A stretch of 64,000 nt of DNA from Streptomyces sp. KL109B (lineage in GTDB: Bacteria; Actinomycetota; Actinomycetes; Streptomycetales; Streptomycetaceae): positions 62,001 through 126,000 of the forward strand of contig NZ_JASERL010000003.1 in the NCBI RefSeq assembly GCF_030766935.1. The letters are read 5' to 3'. The notes under the pieces were generated by a model. The model was not told where the DNA came from. It saw nothing but the letters and a program-made list of their open reading frames with translations, and ran no database searches. A program made the position numbers and the translations under genes. This document shows, in pieces, positions 62,641 to 64,000 of this stretch (positions within the stretch are counted from its first letter, which is position 1; each line of letters opens with the position of its first letter).

Positions 62641-64000
62641 TCAGCCGACAGCCGCGCCCGGCTCCACGACCGGCTCCGGGGCCGGCTCCAGGAAGCCCTG
62701 CTCGACCAGCGTGCGGATCTGCGCGGGCGTCCGGTCGCGCAGCGACACCGGGTCCTCGCCCATGAGTTGGGCGATGGCGTCCAGGATCGTCCCGGCGCTC
62801 AGCGAGCCGTCGCAGACGCCCGCGAACCCGGCGCCGACCGTGTCCACCTTCGTCGCCCGGCGCATGCCGCGCCCCTGCCGCAGCACGACGTGCTCCGGGT
62901 CCTCGGCGCCCGGAAGACCGACCTGCTCCTGCACGACCTCCCCGGCCAGCGTGAAGTGCGCGCCGAGCAGCGCCGCGTCGTCGTGCGCGCGCAGCCAGTC
63001 GACGCGCTCGAAGTGCGCGCGCACGGCGTCGCCGAGCGGCTGCTCGACGGGGTGCGGCCACTCCTCGACGACGATCGACGGCTCGGCGGAACCGGTCCTG
63101 CGCAGCGTGATCCACCCAAAGCCCACGGCCCGCACCTTGCGCGCCTCGAACTCGTCGAGCCACGCGTCGTACCGGGCCGCGTACTCGGCCGGATCGCCCC
63201 GGTGGTCACCGGCGTCCCGCAGCCACAACTCGGCGTACTGCGCGACGTCCTGCACCTCGCGCTGCACGATCCAGGCGTCACAGCCGCGCGGCACCCAGGA
63301 GCGCAGCCGCTCGGTCCACTCCTCCCCCTCCACGTGCTGCCAGTTGGCGAGAAACTGTGCGTACCCCCCGTCGTTCAGGTGCTCCCCTGCCCCCTGAACG
63401 ACCGAGCGGCACAGATCGTCCCCGCTCATCCCGCCGTCCCGGTAGGTGAGCCGCGCCCCCGGCGAGATCACGAACGGCGGGTTGGAGACGACCAGGTCGT
63501 ACGTCTCGTCGCCCACGGGCTCGTACAGCGATCCTTCCCGCAGGTCGGCGCCCTGTACGCCGGACAGGGCAAGGGTCAGCGCGGTGATGCGCAGCGCGCG
63601 CGGGTTGAGGTCGGTCGCGGTGACCCGGGTGGCGTGCCGCGCCGCGTGCAGGGCCTGGATCCCGGATCCGGTGCCGAGGTCGAGGGCCGAGCCGACGGGC
63701 GTACGCACGGTGATCCCGGCGAGCGTCGTGGACGCCCCGCCGACCCCGAGCACGACGCCCTCCTGGCCGCTTCCGATGCCTCCGGCGCCACCGACCGCGC
63801 ACCCGAGGTCGGACACGATGAACCAGTCCTCGCCCTCGGGCCCGCCATACGGCCGTACGTCGACGGTGGCCGCGACCTCGTCCGCCCCGACGGCCCGCAG
63901 CCAGCCGCTCTCCAGGCACGCGTCGAGCGGCAGCACTTCGGCGGCCCGCTCCCGCGGCGCCGGCTGCTGCAACAGGAACAGTCGTACGAGGGTCTCCAGG
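62641..64000 (-). CDS. SAM-dependent methyltransferase, HemK/PrmC-like (5' end outside the window)
   Basis: At least 453 residues, continuing past the right edge (LETLVRLFLLQQPAPRERA is the first readable part). It has SAM motif I ALDLGTGSGIQALHAARHA and the N5-glutamine/adenine-type catalytic NPPF in VVSNPPFVISPG. The C-terminal ~200-residue extension is particular to actinobacterial members. The target (protein Gln, rRNA or other) is not certain. It lies upstream of the topA block on the same strand as topA but is separated from it by plus-strand genes. Confidence 0.9.
   Translation of the reverse strand, partial: LETLVRLFLLQQPAPRERAAEVLPLDACLESGWLRAVGADEVAATVDVRPYGGPEGEDWFIVSDLGCAVGGAGGIGSGQEGVVLGVGGASTTLAGITVRTPVGSALDLGTGSGIQALHAARHATRVTATDLNPRALRITALTLALSGVQGADLREGSLYEPVGDETYDLVVSNPPFVISPGARLTYRDGGMSGDDLCRSVVQGAGEHLNDGGYAQFLANWQHVEGEEWTERLRSWVPRGCDAWIVQREVQDVAQYAELWLRDAGDHRGDPAEYAARYDAWLDEFEARKVRAVGFGWITLRRTGSAEPSIVVEEWPHPVEQPLGDAVRAHFERVDWLRAHDDAALLGAHFTLAGEVVQEQVGLPGAEDPEHVVLRQGRGMRRATKVDTVGAGFAGVCDGSLSAGTILDAIAQLMGEDPVSLRDRTPAQIRTLVEQGFLEPAPEPVVEPGAAVG

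Overview
The window is chromosomal DNA of a high-GC actinomycete, almost certainly a Streptomyces. The evidence is strong third-position GC bias, frequent GTG (and one TTG) starts, a WhiJ-type DUF397/HATPase/XRE locus, a tipA homologue, and a dTMP kinase fused to a membrane transporter. From memory, the order ftsH-hpt-tilS ... dacB-ppa ... tipA ... DNA polymerase, then delta'-tmk-topA, follows the S. coelicolor core chromosome; this was not checked against a database.

Region 1 (1-31.7 kb) is core or near-core. It runs ftsH (cut by the window edge), hpt, tilS, a zinc metalloprotease-family protein, dacB and divergent ppa. A ThrE-type exporter, DedA and tipA follow, then a CLC channel/antiporter paired with glutamate decarboxylase. 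Next is a 34-bp tandem array behind a PadR gene, and a VOC-ArsR-SRPBCC operon with two operator-like palindromes. The DUF397/HATPase/XRE trio, an aldehyde dehydrogenase, a lipoprotein, FUSC and a divergent ArsR/Gfo-Idh-MocA pair come next. The region ends with DUF2786, a class A beta-lactamase, a nitrilase-family hydrolase, a family-A DNA polymerase, a SigE-family sigma factor with a membrane partner, and a DUF5954-like protein.

Region 2 (about 31.7-50.86 kb) is bounded by a 44-bp direct repeat. One copy is the 3' half of an intact tRNA-Thr(CGT) gene at 50817-50890; the other is an orphan copy at 31699-31742. Each copy is followed, on the tRNA strand, by a similar hairpin terminator. This is the footprint of tRNA-targeted integration, although no integrase is recognisable. 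The cargo is a BASS-type carboxylate symporter, two SDR dehydrogenases, a PucR regulator, an acyl-CoA ligase, a DUF3556 membrane protein, a phytoene-desaturase-like flavoprotein and three DUF1254/DUF1214 proteins. They look like one uptake, activation and oxidation pathway for an unknown, probably lipophilic, acid. Both SDR genes share a promoter-like element. A large signal-transduction ATPase and a group of secreted or membrane proteins (CBM14-like, Pr6Pr, glycine-rich) fill the rest.

Region 3 (50.9-64 kb) is core again: a tripeptidyl-aminopeptidase-like lipoprotein, DNA polymerase III delta', a GNAT acetyltransferase, the MFS-dTMP kinase fusion and topA. TM2 and DUF2752 membrane proteins, a 65-residue membrane peptide and a methyltransferase cut by the window end complete it.

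Two repeat classes mark the window. One is a roughly 47-bp REP-like intergenic element (at least four full copies, one inside the FUSC reading frame). The other is a set of short tandem duplications sitting at the 3' or 5' edges of genes.
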